64,000 nucleotides of DNA from Streptomyces wuyuanensis. Lineage in GTDB: Bacteria > Actinomycetota > Actinomycetes > Streptomycetales > Streptomycetaceae. Under the pieces are notes generated by a model. That model was not told where the DNA came from. It searched no databases and saw nothing but the letters and a program-made list of their open reading frames with translations. The stretch is from positions 62,001 to 126,000 of the forward strand of contig NZ_FNHI01000017.1 of the NCBI RefSeq assembly GCF_900103455.1. The letters run 5' to 3'. The position numbers and the translations under genes are program-made. This document shows positions 26,678 to 34,652 of this stretch, one piece after another. How positions within the stretch are numbered: position 1 is the stretch's first letter; every line of letters starts with the position of its first letter.

Positions 26678-26934
26678 GGGCTCCCCTGGACGTTCGGGAC
26701 ATACGGCCAGCGGGTGTTACCGCCGGGTAGGGGCAGAAGCTACGCGATCCGTCGTGGGCCGCGCAATGCTCCCGCCGGTAACGCCGGGGGCGGTTATCGG
26801 CCACTGGCAGTGACAGCACGATGGCCGAGGGGTACCGCCGGCAGGGCCCAGAAGGGACAGAGCCGGGCGAGGGGCACCGATCGGCGCGCACGGGGTAGGA
26901 GTCAACTCCCGCACCCGACCGAACGGAGGCCCAC

Positions 26935-27969
26935 GTGACGCCGGACCCGAACTGGCTCGACCCCGGACCGTTCCTGCGCGGCGTGGCCTGGCTCGACGGC
27001 GGGCGTCCGGTACGGGCCGACCCCGGCGATGCGGCCCGGCTGCCGTGGGACACCCGGGAGCGCGCGGCGCTCCCCATCGGCGTACGGCTGGAGTTCACGG
27101 CTCCCGACGGCGCCCGCGCCATCGAACTGCGCTACCGGGCCCGGGTGCCCGGCACGACCGACGCGCTGCGCGACCTGGCCCACTGCTTCGCGGTGTGGGA
27201 GGGCGACCGGTGCACCGCCGAGTCGTTCACCGAGCCCGCGGAGGAGGCGACGGTCACCGTCCCCCTGCCGCCCGGGCCGGGGCCGTTCACCGTCCATCCA
27301 CCGCAATCGCAGGCTCCGGTGGTTCTCGGGTTGCGCGGGCTGGGCGGCAGGGTGGTCCCGGCTCCGCGACGGCCGCGCTGGGTGGTCCACGGCGACTCGA
27401 TCACCGAGGGCTGGTGGTCGACCCGGCCCGCGCACGCCTGGCCCTCGGCCGCCGGCCGAGCCCTCGGTCTGGACTGCGTCAACCTCGGCTACGCCGGATC
27501 GGCCCGCGGCGAGCTCGCGACCGCCCAGCAGCTCGCCGCGCTGCCCGCCGACCTGCTCACGCTGGCCTTCGGCACGAACTGCTGGTCGTCCGTGCCCTGC
27601 TCCGCTCCCCTGCTGTACGAGACGACCCGCGCCTTCCTCTCCCTCGTCCGCCGGGGGCACCCGGCCACACCGCTGCTGCTGGTCTCACCCGTGCTGCGCC
27701 CGGAGGCCGAGACGACGCGCAACGCGCTGGGCGCGACGCTGGCGGACCTCCGGGCGGCGATGGAGGAGGCCGTCCGGGATCTCGTCGCCGCGGGCGACGA
27801 CCGGCTGGTTCTGCTGCCCGGTGCCGGCCTGCTGACCGCGGACGACCTGGCGGACGGCCTGCACCCGAACGACACGGGCCACGCCCGGATGGCGGCGGCG
27901 GTGGCCGGAGCCGTACGGACGTCGGGTCTCGCCCTGACGCCTGCTGCCGCGGCCGCGGGTGGCGTCTGA
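26935..27969 (+). CDS. SGNH/GDSL hydrolase
   Basis: 344 residues from GTG 26935, with ACGGAGG seven bases upstream. The N-terminal ~130 residues form a beta-rich domain (VRLEFTAPDGARAIELRYRAR). The SGNH domain follows: WVVHGDSITEGWW (catalytic Ser), YAGSARG (block II Gly), FGTNCW (block III, Asn kept) and DGLHPNDTGHARM (Asp and His). No signal peptide is seen, so the enzyme is probably cytoplasmic. Family members are esterases or deacetylases of carbohydrate or lipid substrates. It is divergent from cvnA; 26678-26934 contains no gene but several GTTACCGCCGG-like words. Confidence 0.92.
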   Translation: MTPDPNWLDPGPFLRGVAWLDGGRPVRADPGDAARLPWDTRERAALPIGVRLEFTAPDGARAIELRYRARVPGTTDALRDLAHCFAVWEGDRCTAESFTEPAEEATVTVPLPPGPGPFTVHPPQSQAPVVLGLRGLGGRVVPAPRRPRWVVHGDSITEGWWSTRPAHAWPSAAGRALGLDCVNLGYAGSARGELATAQQLAALPADLLTLAFGTNCWSSVPCSAPLLYETTRAFLSLVRRGHPATPLLLVSPVLRPEAETTRNALGATLADLRAAMEEAVRDLVAAGDDRLVLLPGAGLLTADDLADGLHPNDTGHARMAAAVAGAVRTSGLALTPAAAAAGGV

Positions 27970-28050
27970 CGTTCGCGACGACGAGGCGCCCGACCAGCGC
28001 GGGGCCCGGACGCTCCGCAGGCGCACGGACGACGGACCGCCCACGGAAAG

Positions 28051-28089
28051 CGGCCGCGGCCCCGGGGGATTCCCCCGGGGCCGCGGCCG
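28051..28089. terminator. Perfect 18-bp bidirectional terminator
   Basis: Bases 28051-28068 pair perfectly with 28072-28089 over the loop ATT. It lies between the converging GDSL gene (ends 27969) and the guaB1-type gene (ends 28128), with 38 bases to the latter. Confidence 0.85.
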
Positions 28090-28127
28090 TCCGTGTGCGA
28101 CGCGCGCCGGCCAGGGCCGGCGGTACG

Positions 28128-29570
28128 TCAGTTCCAGCTGGCGTGCAGCGGCTTGCCCTCCGCGTAGCCGGCGGCGCTCTGGATGCCGACGATCGCCTTC
28201 TCGGCGAACTCCTCCAGGGAGCCGGCACCCGCATAGGTGCAGGACGAGCGGACGCCCGCGATGATCGAGTCGATCAGGTCCTCGACGCCGGGGCGGGCCG
28301 GGTCGAGGAACATGCGCGAGGTGGAGATGCCCTCCTCGAACAGCGCCTTGCGCGCCCGGTCGTACGCCGATTCCTCGCTCGTCCGGTTGCGGACGGCACG
28401 CGCGGAGGCCATGCCGAAGGACTCCTTGTAGAGCCGGCCGTCGGCCGTCTGCTGCAGGTCGCCGGGGGACTCGTACGTGCCGGCGAACCACGAGCCCACC
28501 ATCACGTTGGAGGCGCCGGCTGCGAGGGCCATGGCCACGTCGCGCGGGTGGCGGACTCCGCCGTCGGCCCACACGTGCTTGCCGTACTTCCTCGCCTCGG
28601 CGGCGCACTCCAGGACGGCGGAGAACTGCGGCCTGCCCACGCCGGTCATCATGCGGGTGGTGCACATGGCGCCGGGGCCCACACCCACCTTGATGATGTC
28701 CGCGCCGGCCTCGATGAGGTCCCGGACGCCCTCGGCGGCCACGATGTTGCCCGCGGCGATCGGAACCTGCGGGTCGAGCGCGCGGACCGCCTTGATGGCC
28801 GCGAGCATCGATTCCTGGTGGCCGTGCGCGGTGTCGACGACGAGAGTGTCCACGCCGGCGTCGAGGAGCTGCTTGGCCTTGCCCGCCACATCGCCGTTGA
28901 TGCCGACGGCGGCGGCGATGCGCAGCTTGCCGTTCGCGTCGGTGGCCGGCGTGTACAGCGTGGCGCGCAGGGCGCCCTTGCGGGTCAGGATGCCGGCGAG
29001 CCGGCCGTCCCGGTCCACGGCCGGGGCGAGCTTGCGGTTGGCGCCGTCGAGCCTGGTGAACGCCTCACGCGGGTCGATGTCCGCGTCGACGAGCAGCAGG
29101 TCCTTCGACATCACCTCGGCGAGCTGGGTGAAGCGGTCCACGCCGGACAGGTCGTGCTCGGTGACGACGCCGACGGGCCGCTGCTCCTCGTCGACGACGA
29201 CGCCCGCCCCGTGGGCCCGCTTGTGCAGCAGGGACAGGGCGTCGGCGACGGTCTGGTGCGGGCTGAGCACGATCGGCGTGTCGAGCACGAGGTGTCGCGT
29301 CTTCACCCAGGTGACGACGTCGGTGACGACGTCGATCGGGATGTCCTGCGGGATGACGACGAGGCCGCCGCGGCGGGCGACGGTCTCGGCCATCCGGCGG
29401 CCGGCGATCGCGGTCATGTTGGCGACGACCAGCGGGATGGTGGTACCCGTGCCGTCGGGGGAAGCGAGGTCGACGCCCTGACGGGAGCCCACGGCCGAGC
29501 GGCTCGGGACCATGAACACGTCGTCGTACGTGAGGTCGTACGGCGGCTTGATGTCATTGAGGAAACGCAC
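28128..29570 (-). CDS. guaB1: GuaB1-type CBS-containing GMP reductase / IMPDH-family protein
   Basis: 480 residues from GTG 29570 (VRFLNDIKPPYDLTYDDVF). A TIM barrel of the IMPDH/GMPR family is interrupted by a CBS pair (about 95-205, VLSPHQTVADALSLLHKRAHGAG). The catalytic loop is KVGVGPGAMCTTRMMTGVGRPQ with the active Cys, and WADGGVRHPRDVAMALAAGASNVMVGSWFAG is the phosphate site. Actinobacterial GuaB1 proteins were shown in mycobacteria to be GMP reductases rather than IMP dehydrogenases. The start is uncertain: an in-frame ATG at 29639 adds 23 residues that partly duplicate the canonical N-terminus. Confidence 0.88.
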   Translation of the reverse strand: MRFLNDIKPPYDLTYDDVFMVPSRSAVGSRQGVDLASPDGTGTTIPLVVANMTAIAGRRMAETVARRGGLVVIPQDIPIDVVTDVVTWVKTRHLVLDTPIVLSPHQTVADALSLLHKRAHGAGVVVDEEQRPVGVVTEHDLSGVDRFTQLAEVMSKDLLLVDADIDPREAFTRLDGANRKLAPAVDRDGRLAGILTRKGALRATLYTPATDANGKLRIAAAVGINGDVAGKAKQLLDAGVDTLVVDTAHGHQESMLAAIKAVRALDPQVPIAAGNIVAAEGVRDLIEAGADIIKVGVGPGAMCTTRMMTGVGRPQFSAVLECAAEARKYGKHVWADGGVRHPRDVAMALAAGASNVMVGSWFAGTYESPGDLQQTADGRLYKESFGMASARAVRNRTSEESAYDRARKALFEEGISTSRMFLDPARPGVEDLIDSIIAGVRSSCTYAGAGSLEEFAEKAIVGIQSAAGYAEGKPLHASWN

Positions 29571-29675
29571 GTGCTGAACATCCCAGTCGATTCGGAGGGG
29601 TCCCGGACACTCGTCCGGGAGAAAACGCACGTACTTCATTGTCCCATGAGCCGGGGACGGAACCGTGCGGGCCGA

Positions 29676-30038
29676 TCATCCAGGACCGCTGGAGGGGCTC
29701 TCGTCGGATCCTCCAAGGACGAGCAGCACGGCGAGCTGCCCCGGCATGGTGTCGACGGCATGGGTGAAGACCTCCTGGGCGATCCCCCACTCCCCGGGCC
29801 GGGCGGTCGCGTACTCCTGCCAGCGGCAGACGAGGACGAGGGTGCCCTCCTCGCCCGGGAGATCGGTGAGGCAGTCGGCGAGGGCGTCCCAGTTCCGGCC
29901 GAACCAGGCGGGCAGACCCAGATCGCCTGCGCAGCGCTCCATGAAGGTCTTCTTGTCGGTGACGCCGTGGAGGTCGAGCACGGTGATGTTCCGCCCCGGC
30001 GTGGCGCCGAACAGCGCGGCGAGGGGACCGTTTCTCAT
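29676..30038 (-). CDS. Barstar-family ribonuclease inhibitor
   Basis: 120 residues of the barstar family: VLDLHGVTDKKTFMERCAGDLGLPAWFGRNWDALADCLTDLP is the characteristic core, followed by LVLVCRWQEYATARPGEWGIAQEVFTHAVD. Barstars bind and block guanyl-specific RNases such as barnase and RNase Sa in the cytoplasm. The start overlaps the RNase stop as ATGA (30035-30038), so the inhibitor is translated together with its target. Weakness: the last ~15 residues are low complexity. Confidence 0.92.
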   Translation of the reverse strand: MRNGPLAALFGATPGRNITVLDLHGVTDKKTFMERCAGDLGLPAWFGRNWDALADCLTDLPGEEGTLVLVCRWQEYATARPGEWGIAQEVFTHAVDTMPGQLAVLLVLGGSDESPSSGPG

Positions 30039-30442
30039 CGGAGTACCACCCTGAACGTCTCGTAGTGGTCGTCGGTGTAGTAGACCTCCCCCTCCCTGCC
30101 CGTGACGATGCGGCGTGCGCCGCGGTCGCGCTCCCCCGGCGTGGGCACCGTGTACTCCCGGTAGTAGCCGCGCTCCCGCTCGGGCAGGAGCCGCTCGAAG
30201 TTCCCGAAGGTGCTGCCGTCCTTCCGGTACGGGAAGGGGCCTCCGTCGTCGATGAGCCGCAGGGTTTCGCGTGCCTCCGGCGGCAGGTCGGCGGCCTGGA
30301 CGGTGGCCGGACCGCCGGGGGCCGAGGCGGCTGGGCTCCGCGCGCCGCTGCCCGTCCCGGTGCCACCCGGACAGCCGGTCAGCAGCAGGGCCGTGAGGGC
30401 CGACAGCAGCACGAGGAGGAGCCGCGCGGGCCGGTTCGGCAT
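30035..30442 (-). CDS. RNase Sa-like guanyl-specific ribonuclease with lipoprotein signal
   Basis: 135 residues. An N-terminal hydrophobic signal ends in the lipobox LLTG-Cys24, then a ~25-residue linker and an RNase Sa/T1-family domain (about 50-135) with LPPEARETLRLIDDGGPFPY and RGYYREYTVPTPG. By alignment to remembered RNase Sa, Glu96, Arg107, Arg111 and His126 correspond to its catalytic Glu54, Arg65, Arg69 and His85; all are present. The Sa disulfide cysteines are absent. It should cleave RNA after G outside the membrane, tethered by lipid. It overlaps the barstar gene. Confidence 0.92.
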   Translation of the reverse strand: MPNRPARLLLVLLSALTALLLTGCPGGTGTGSGARSPAASAPGGPATVQAADLPPEARETLRLIDDGGPFPYRKDGSTFGNFERLLPERERGYYREYTVPTPGERDRGARRIVTGREGEVYYTDDHYETFRVVLR

Positions 30443-30511
30443 GCCGCCGATGCTGTCACGCCGGCTCGGCGGTGGCGGTGAGGACGGCCCCGCGCGGGTA
30501 GGGAATGCCCC

Positions 30512-31960
30512 GTGCAGCACAGTGACGAGACTCAGCGCGCGGCCCGCCGGGAGGCCGCCCGGCTCAACGCGGAGAGCGTCCGCGGTGTGGCCCTGACCTG
30601 GGTGGACAATGCCGGCCTCACGAGGGTCAAGGCGATCCCCACCGGCCGCCTCGCCCACGTCGCCGGCCGTGGGGTCGGCATGTCCCCGGTGTTCGACGTC
30701 TATCTGGTGGACGACTCGATCACCACCAGCCCGCACATCGGCGGGCCGGACGGCGATCTGAGACTGGTGCCGGACCTGGAGCGGCTGACGGTGCTCGCGG
30801 CCCAACCGGGCTGGGCCTGGGCACCCGTCGACCGCTACGACCAGGAGGGCCGGCCCTATGCCGCCTGCCAGCGGCTCTTCGCCCGCCGGATGGCACGTCG
30901 GGCGGCCGACCGCGGAATCGACCTGCGGATGGGCTTCGAGACCGAGTGGGTCGTGCAGCGGGACGGCACCTGCCCGTGGACGGGACCCGCGTACGGCATG
31001 GCCCGGGTGGTCGAGCTCTCCGACTACGTGGACGAGGTGCTGGGCGCGCTCGGCGCCCAGGGCGTGGAGGTGCTGCAGATCCATCCCGAGTACGCGGCCG
31101 GGCAGTTCGAGGTCTCCGTGGCCCCGGCGGATCCGGTCGGCGCGGCGGACCTCGCCGTACTGGTGCGCGAGACGGTCCGCGCGGTCTCCCTGCGGCACGG
31201 GCTCACCGCCCTCTTCGGCCCCGTCGTGGAGGCCGGCGGCGTCGGCAACGGCGGCCATCTGCATCTGAGCCTGTGGCGGGAGGGCCGCAATCTGTGCCGG
31301 GGCGGGGACGGGCCGTTCGGGATGACGGGAGACAGCGAGTCCTTCCTCGCGGGTGTGCTCGGCGCGCTCCCGGCGCTGCTCGCGATCGGCGCGCCGACAC
31401 CGGCGAGCTATCTGCGTCTCGAACCGTCTCACTGGGCCGGTGTGTTCCAGTGCTGGGGGCTGGAGAACCGCGAGGCGGCCCTGCGTTTCATCACGGGTGC
31501 GCCCGACGATCCGGACGGTGCGAACGCCGAGGTGAAGTGCTTCGACGCGGCGGCGAATCCGTATCTGGTCACGGGCGCCGTGATCGCCGCGGGGCTGGCG
31601 GGCCTGGAGGCGGGCGCGAGGCTCCCGGCGCCCGTGCAGGGCGATCCGGCCGTGACGGGCGGCGTGGCGGTCCCCGGCGGAGCGACAGGGGCGGGAGCGG
31701 CCGGACGGGAGGCGGCGGGCGGAACGGGCGAACCGCGCACCGGCACGGGAACGGCCCGCCGGGAGGTCGGCACCGGGCCGGCGCGGCTGCCCCGGTCGCT
31801 GCCGGAGGCACTGGAGTACTTCGAGGGTTCGGAGGTGCTGCGTGAAGCGCTCGGCGACGCGCTCTTCGAGGCGATCGCGTCGGTTCGCCGTGCGGAGAGC
31901 GAGCTGTTCGCCGGCCGGGCCCCGCAGCAGATCGCCGACGCGACACGGGGGCGGTACTGA
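30512..31960 (+). CDS. Glutamine-synthetase-like gamma-glutamyl ligase
   Basis: 482 residues from GTG 30512. GS fold motifs are present: metal-binding FETEW (Glu143, Glu145), HPEYAAGQFE (Glu193, Glu200), GNGGHLHLSLW (His249, His251) and LRLEPSHWAGVFQCWGLENREAALRF. The N-terminal beta-grasp region is present. A Gly/Ala/Thr-rich insertion (about 375-425) is unusual. The adenylylation-site sequence of housekeeping GS is not recognisable. In Streptomyces, GS-like proteins GlnA2-GlnA4 glutamylate polyamines or ethanolamine, so an amine substrate is likely. It is followed directly by an amidohydrolase, as in FluG-type pairs. Confidence 0.88.
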   Translation: MQHSDETQRAARREAARLNAESVRGVALTWVDNAGLTRVKAIPTGRLAHVAGRGVGMSPVFDVYLVDDSITTSPHIGGPDGDLRLVPDLERLTVLAAQPGWAWAPVDRYDQEGRPYAACQRLFARRMARRAADRGIDLRMGFETEWVVQRDGTCPWTGPAYGMARVVELSDYVDEVLGALGAQGVEVLQIHPEYAAGQFEVSVAPADPVGAADLAVLVRETVRAVSLRHGLTALFGPVVEAGGVGNGGHLHLSLWREGRNLCRGGDGPFGMTGDSESFLAGVLGALPALLAIGAPTPASYLRLEPSHWAGVFQCWGLENREAALRFITGAPDDPDGANAEVKCFDAAANPYLVTGAVIAAGLAGLEAGARLPAPVQGDPAVTGGVAVPGGATGAGAAGREAAGGTGEPRTGTGTARREVGTGPARLPRSLPEALEYFEGSEVLREALGDALFEAIASVRRAESELFAGRAPQQIADATRGRY

Positions 31961-33082
31961 ATGCCCCTCACGCTGCCTCCGCTCGTCGACCACCACTGCC
32001 ACGGGGTGCTGCGGCACGCGCCGGAACGGGACGGGTTCGCCTCGTTCCTGACGGAGTCGGACTCCCCGCCCGCGCCCGGTACGAGCTTCTTCGACAGCCA
32101 GCTGGGGTTCGCGGTACTGCGCTGGTGCCCGCCGCTGCTCGGGCTGCCGGCGCACTGCCCGCCGGAGCCCTATCTGGAGCGCCGTCGCGAACTCGGCACC
32201 GAGGAAGTGGCGCGGCGGCTGCTGCGGGCGAGCGGCACCGGCACCTACCTGGTCGACACCGGTCTGCCGGGCGATCTCACCGGACCCGCCGAGCTGGCGG
32301 AGCTGGGCGGCGGGGACGCGGGCGTGATCGTGCGCCTTGAGGCCCTCGCCGAGCGCGTTGCGGACACGAGCCACGACGCGGCCGGCTTCGTCGAGGTGTT
32401 CGACCACGCCGTCGTGGCATCCGCCCGGACCGCCCTCGGCTTCAAGTCGGTCGCCGCGTACCGTTACGGCCTCGGGCTGGAGCCCGATCCGCCGGATTCC
32501 CCCGAGGTCCACGCGGCCGCCTCGCGCTGGCTGGCGGAGCGGGACCCGGGCGGGCGGCTCACGGATCCGGTGCTGCTGCGGCATCTGCTCTGGGCTGCGG
32601 TCCGCACCGGGCTGCCGCTGCAGCTCCACACCGGCTTCGGCGACCCCGACCTGCGGCTCGACCGCTGCGATCCGCTGCTGCTGACGGACTTCATCAGGGC
32701 CGTCGCCCCACACGGCTGTCCCCTGGTACTGCTGCACGGCTACCCCTACCACCGGAACGCCGCCTACCTCGCCCATGCGTTCACACACGTGTACGCGGAC
32801 GTGGGCCTCGCCCTGTCCCACACGGGCGTCCGGGCGGCCGCCGTGCTCGCGGAGGCTCTGGAGCTCACCCCGTTCGGCAAGCTGCTGTACTCGAGCGACG
32901 CCTACGGGCTGCCGGAGCTGTACCTCGTCGGAGCGCGGGTCTTCGAGGACGCGCTCACCCGTCTCACCGAGGACTGGACGTCGTCCGGCGCCTGGTCGGA
33001 GCGTGACGCGACGCGGATCGCGGGTCTGCTGGCGGCGGACAACGCTGCGCGGCTCTACGGGCTGGTACCGGCGGAGTCGTGA
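31961..33082 (+). CDS. Amidohydrolase-2 family protein paired with GS-like ligase
   Basis: 373 residues; its ATG directly follows the TGA of the GS-like gene. Amidohydrolase features: VDHHCHGVL (metal His pair) near residue 9, LQLHTGFGDPDL near 225, LLHGYPYHRNAAYLAHAF near 255 and LLYSSDAYGLPELY with the metal Asp near 305. In the fungal/plant FluG family the same two domains are fused in one chain; here they are separate and in inverse order. A role in processing the gamma-glutamyl product or its amine precursor is inferred. Confidence 0.88.
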   Translation: MPLTLPPLVDHHCHGVLRHAPERDGFASFLTESDSPPAPGTSFFDSQLGFAVLRWCPPLLGLPAHCPPEPYLERRRELGTEEVARRLLRASGTGTYLVDTGLPGDLTGPAELAELGGGDAGVIVRLEALAERVADTSHDAAGFVEVFDHAVVASARTALGFKSVAAYRYGLGLEPDPPDSPEVHAAASRWLAERDPGGRLTDPVLLRHLLWAAVRTGLPLQLHTGFGDPDLRLDRCDPLLLTDFIRAVAPHGCPLVLLHGYPYHRNAAYLAHAFTHVYADVGLALSHTGVRAAAVLAEALELTPFGKLLYSSDAYGLPELYLVGARVFEDALTRLTEDWTSSGAWSERDATRIAGLLAADNAARLYGLVPAES

Positions 33083-33462
33083 AGCCGGCCGACCGGCCGT
33101 GCGACGACACGAACGGTGCCCGCGAGCCGCTCGAACCCGTGAAGAGCGGGCCGCACGGCCGGCGGGCCCGCCGCAGACGGGGCCGCACCGGCCACGGGAC
33201 GGGTGCGGCCCGGGCGCGAGCGCCGGCGAGGCAGGTGGTACGACGGCATCCGCGAGCGGACCCGGCGCTTGCGCAGCGCGCGGCCAGCGCGTACGGCGGG
33301 CCGTCGCCGGAGGCCCCGGCAACGCCCCGGCGGGGCCGTAGCGGCGCCTTCCGCCGGGGCGGCCGGAGGCCGGGGCCCGGTGTCCGGCCCCGGCCGGCAC
33401 CGCCGTGGTGGTGCACCGGCGGCAGGGGCCAAAGCAGTGCAGGGCTGCCGCCCGGGCGGGGC
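33083..33462. other. Gene-free interval after the amidohydrolase
   Basis: About 380 bases of very GC-rich sequence between the amidohydrolase and the SorC-type regulator. Open frames here have no recognisable protein pattern. The perfect palindrome GGCGGGCCCGCC around 33161-33172 and several CG-rich inverted words may act in termination for the converging genes, but no clean loop hairpin was found. The interval continues into the repeats at 33463. Confidence 0.6.
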
Positions 33463-33542
33463 TCGACGCCGGTCGGCCGCCCGGACCCGCTTCCACCCCG
33501 GTCGGCCGCCCGGGCCGGGCTCGACGCCGGTCAGTCGTCCGG
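33463..33542. repeat. 29-base direct repeats at the end of the SorC-type gene
   Basis: Three related 22-base words begin at 33463, 33492 and 33521, an exact step of 29 bases. The core is CCGGTCGGCCGCCCGG; the third copy is the most diverged and covers the stop codon of the minus-strand regulator (33531-33533). The array looks like a small tandem expansion that spread outward from the gene end. Confidence 0.7.
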
Positions 33543-34577
33543 GTCGGCCCGCTCCAGCGCGGGGCGCGGCGCGGGGCGGGACTCCGTGAGGAGGTAGTCC
33601 GCCGCCGAGGTGTCCGTCACCAGGCTGGTCACCAGACCGGAGCGCAGGACCGCACCGATCGCCGCCGCCTTGCGCTGGCCTCCGGCGATGGCGACGACCT
33701 CGGGAATGCGGCGCAGTCGGTCGGCCTCGACGGTGATGCACCGTTCGCCCAGGTCACGCCCGACGCGTCTGCCGTCGGCGTCGAACAGATGGGCCGACAT
33801 CTCGGCCGCGACACCGAGCGAGGCGTAGTGCGCCCGCTCCTCGTCGCTCAGCATGTCGTGCACCGTCGAGATGCCGGGCTCCCACGAGCCGATCGAGACA
33901 CAGGCGACCGTGACCTTGTCGAAGTACTCGAAGGCCCGGGCGATGCCCGTCTGGTTCCGCAGGGCGGCGGCAGTCGCCGGGTCCGGCAGCAGCATGGGCG
34001 CGTAGATCGGGTGCGCCTCGCCACCGGACACCTGCGCGGCACGCCGCACCGCCTCCACCGAGCCGCGCTCCGCGGTCCCGGCGTCGTACACCCCCGTGAG
34101 CTGGACGACCGTGCAGGGCGGCAGCCGGTCGAGCGCGGCCGCCATGTGGATCGTGGAGCGGCCCCAGGCCAGTCCCAGCACGTCTCCCTCGGTGACGAGC
34201 TCACCGAGCAGGTCCGCCGCGACCTCGCCGAGGTTCTCCGGGTCGGGCGACTCGTCCTCGCCCTCGGTCGGGGACTCCACGACCACCGCGTGCCGCAGAC
34301 CGTAGCGGGCGCGGAGCGCGTCGGAGCGCTCGGCGTCCAGCTCGGCGGGCACGCGGATCTCGATCCGTACGAGGTCGCGCTCGAGCGCGGTCTCCAGGAC
34401 CCTGGCCACCTTGAAGCGGCTGACGCCGAACTCCTCCGCGATCTGGATCTTGGATTTTCCCTCGAGATAGAAGCGTCGGGCCATGGCCGCCGCCTGCACC
34501 AGCTCCGCGGGTCCCATCCGCAGGGCCGACCGTCCCGCCGACATAGCAGACACCGCGTTCTCCTCACTGCTGTTCAC
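33531..34577 (-). CDS. SorC/DeoR-type sugar-binding transcriptional regulator
   Basis: 348 residues from GTG 34577. The HTH is near residues 25-65 (ARRFYLEGKSKIQIAEEFGVSRFKVARVLETALER). The remainder is the SorC sugar-phosphate-binding domain, with GDVLGLAWGRSTIHMAAAL and VVAIAGGQRKAAAIGAVLRSGLVTSLVTD. Members respond to phosphorylated sugars and control central carbon or pentose genes. It lies 75 bases below rpe on the same strand, so both may be read together. An internal ATG (MSAGRSALRMG) is an alternative start because the GTG has a close-set GGAG. Confidence 0.9.
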   Translation of the reverse strand: MNSSEENAVSAMSAGRSALRMGPAELVQAAAMARRFYLEGKSKIQIAEEFGVSRFKVARVLETALERDLVRIEIRVPAELDAERSDALRARYGLRHAVVVESPTEGEDESPDPENLGEVAADLLGELVTEGDVLGLAWGRSTIHMAAALDRLPPCTVVQLTGVYDAGTAERGSVEAVRRAAQVSGGEAHPIYAPMLLPDPATAAALRNQTGIARAFEYFDKVTVACVSIGSWEPGISTVHDMLSDEERAHYASLGVAAEMSAHLFDADGRRVGRDLGERCITVEADRLRRIPEVVAIAGGQRKAAAIGAVLRSGLVTSLVTDTSAADYLLTESRPAPRPALERADPDD

Positions 34578-34652
34578 ACTCCGGAACCGCCATCCTGACA
34601 GATCCGGGTGATGTTGATCAGCCCGGTAGGGCCCCGTTCACCGAGCTGTGGC

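Noticed and set aside
30035..33496. 1153-codon minus-strand open frame
   Set aside because: Only its last 135 residues are a real gene (RNase Sa-like); the rest is antisense to the GS-like and amidohydrolase genes.
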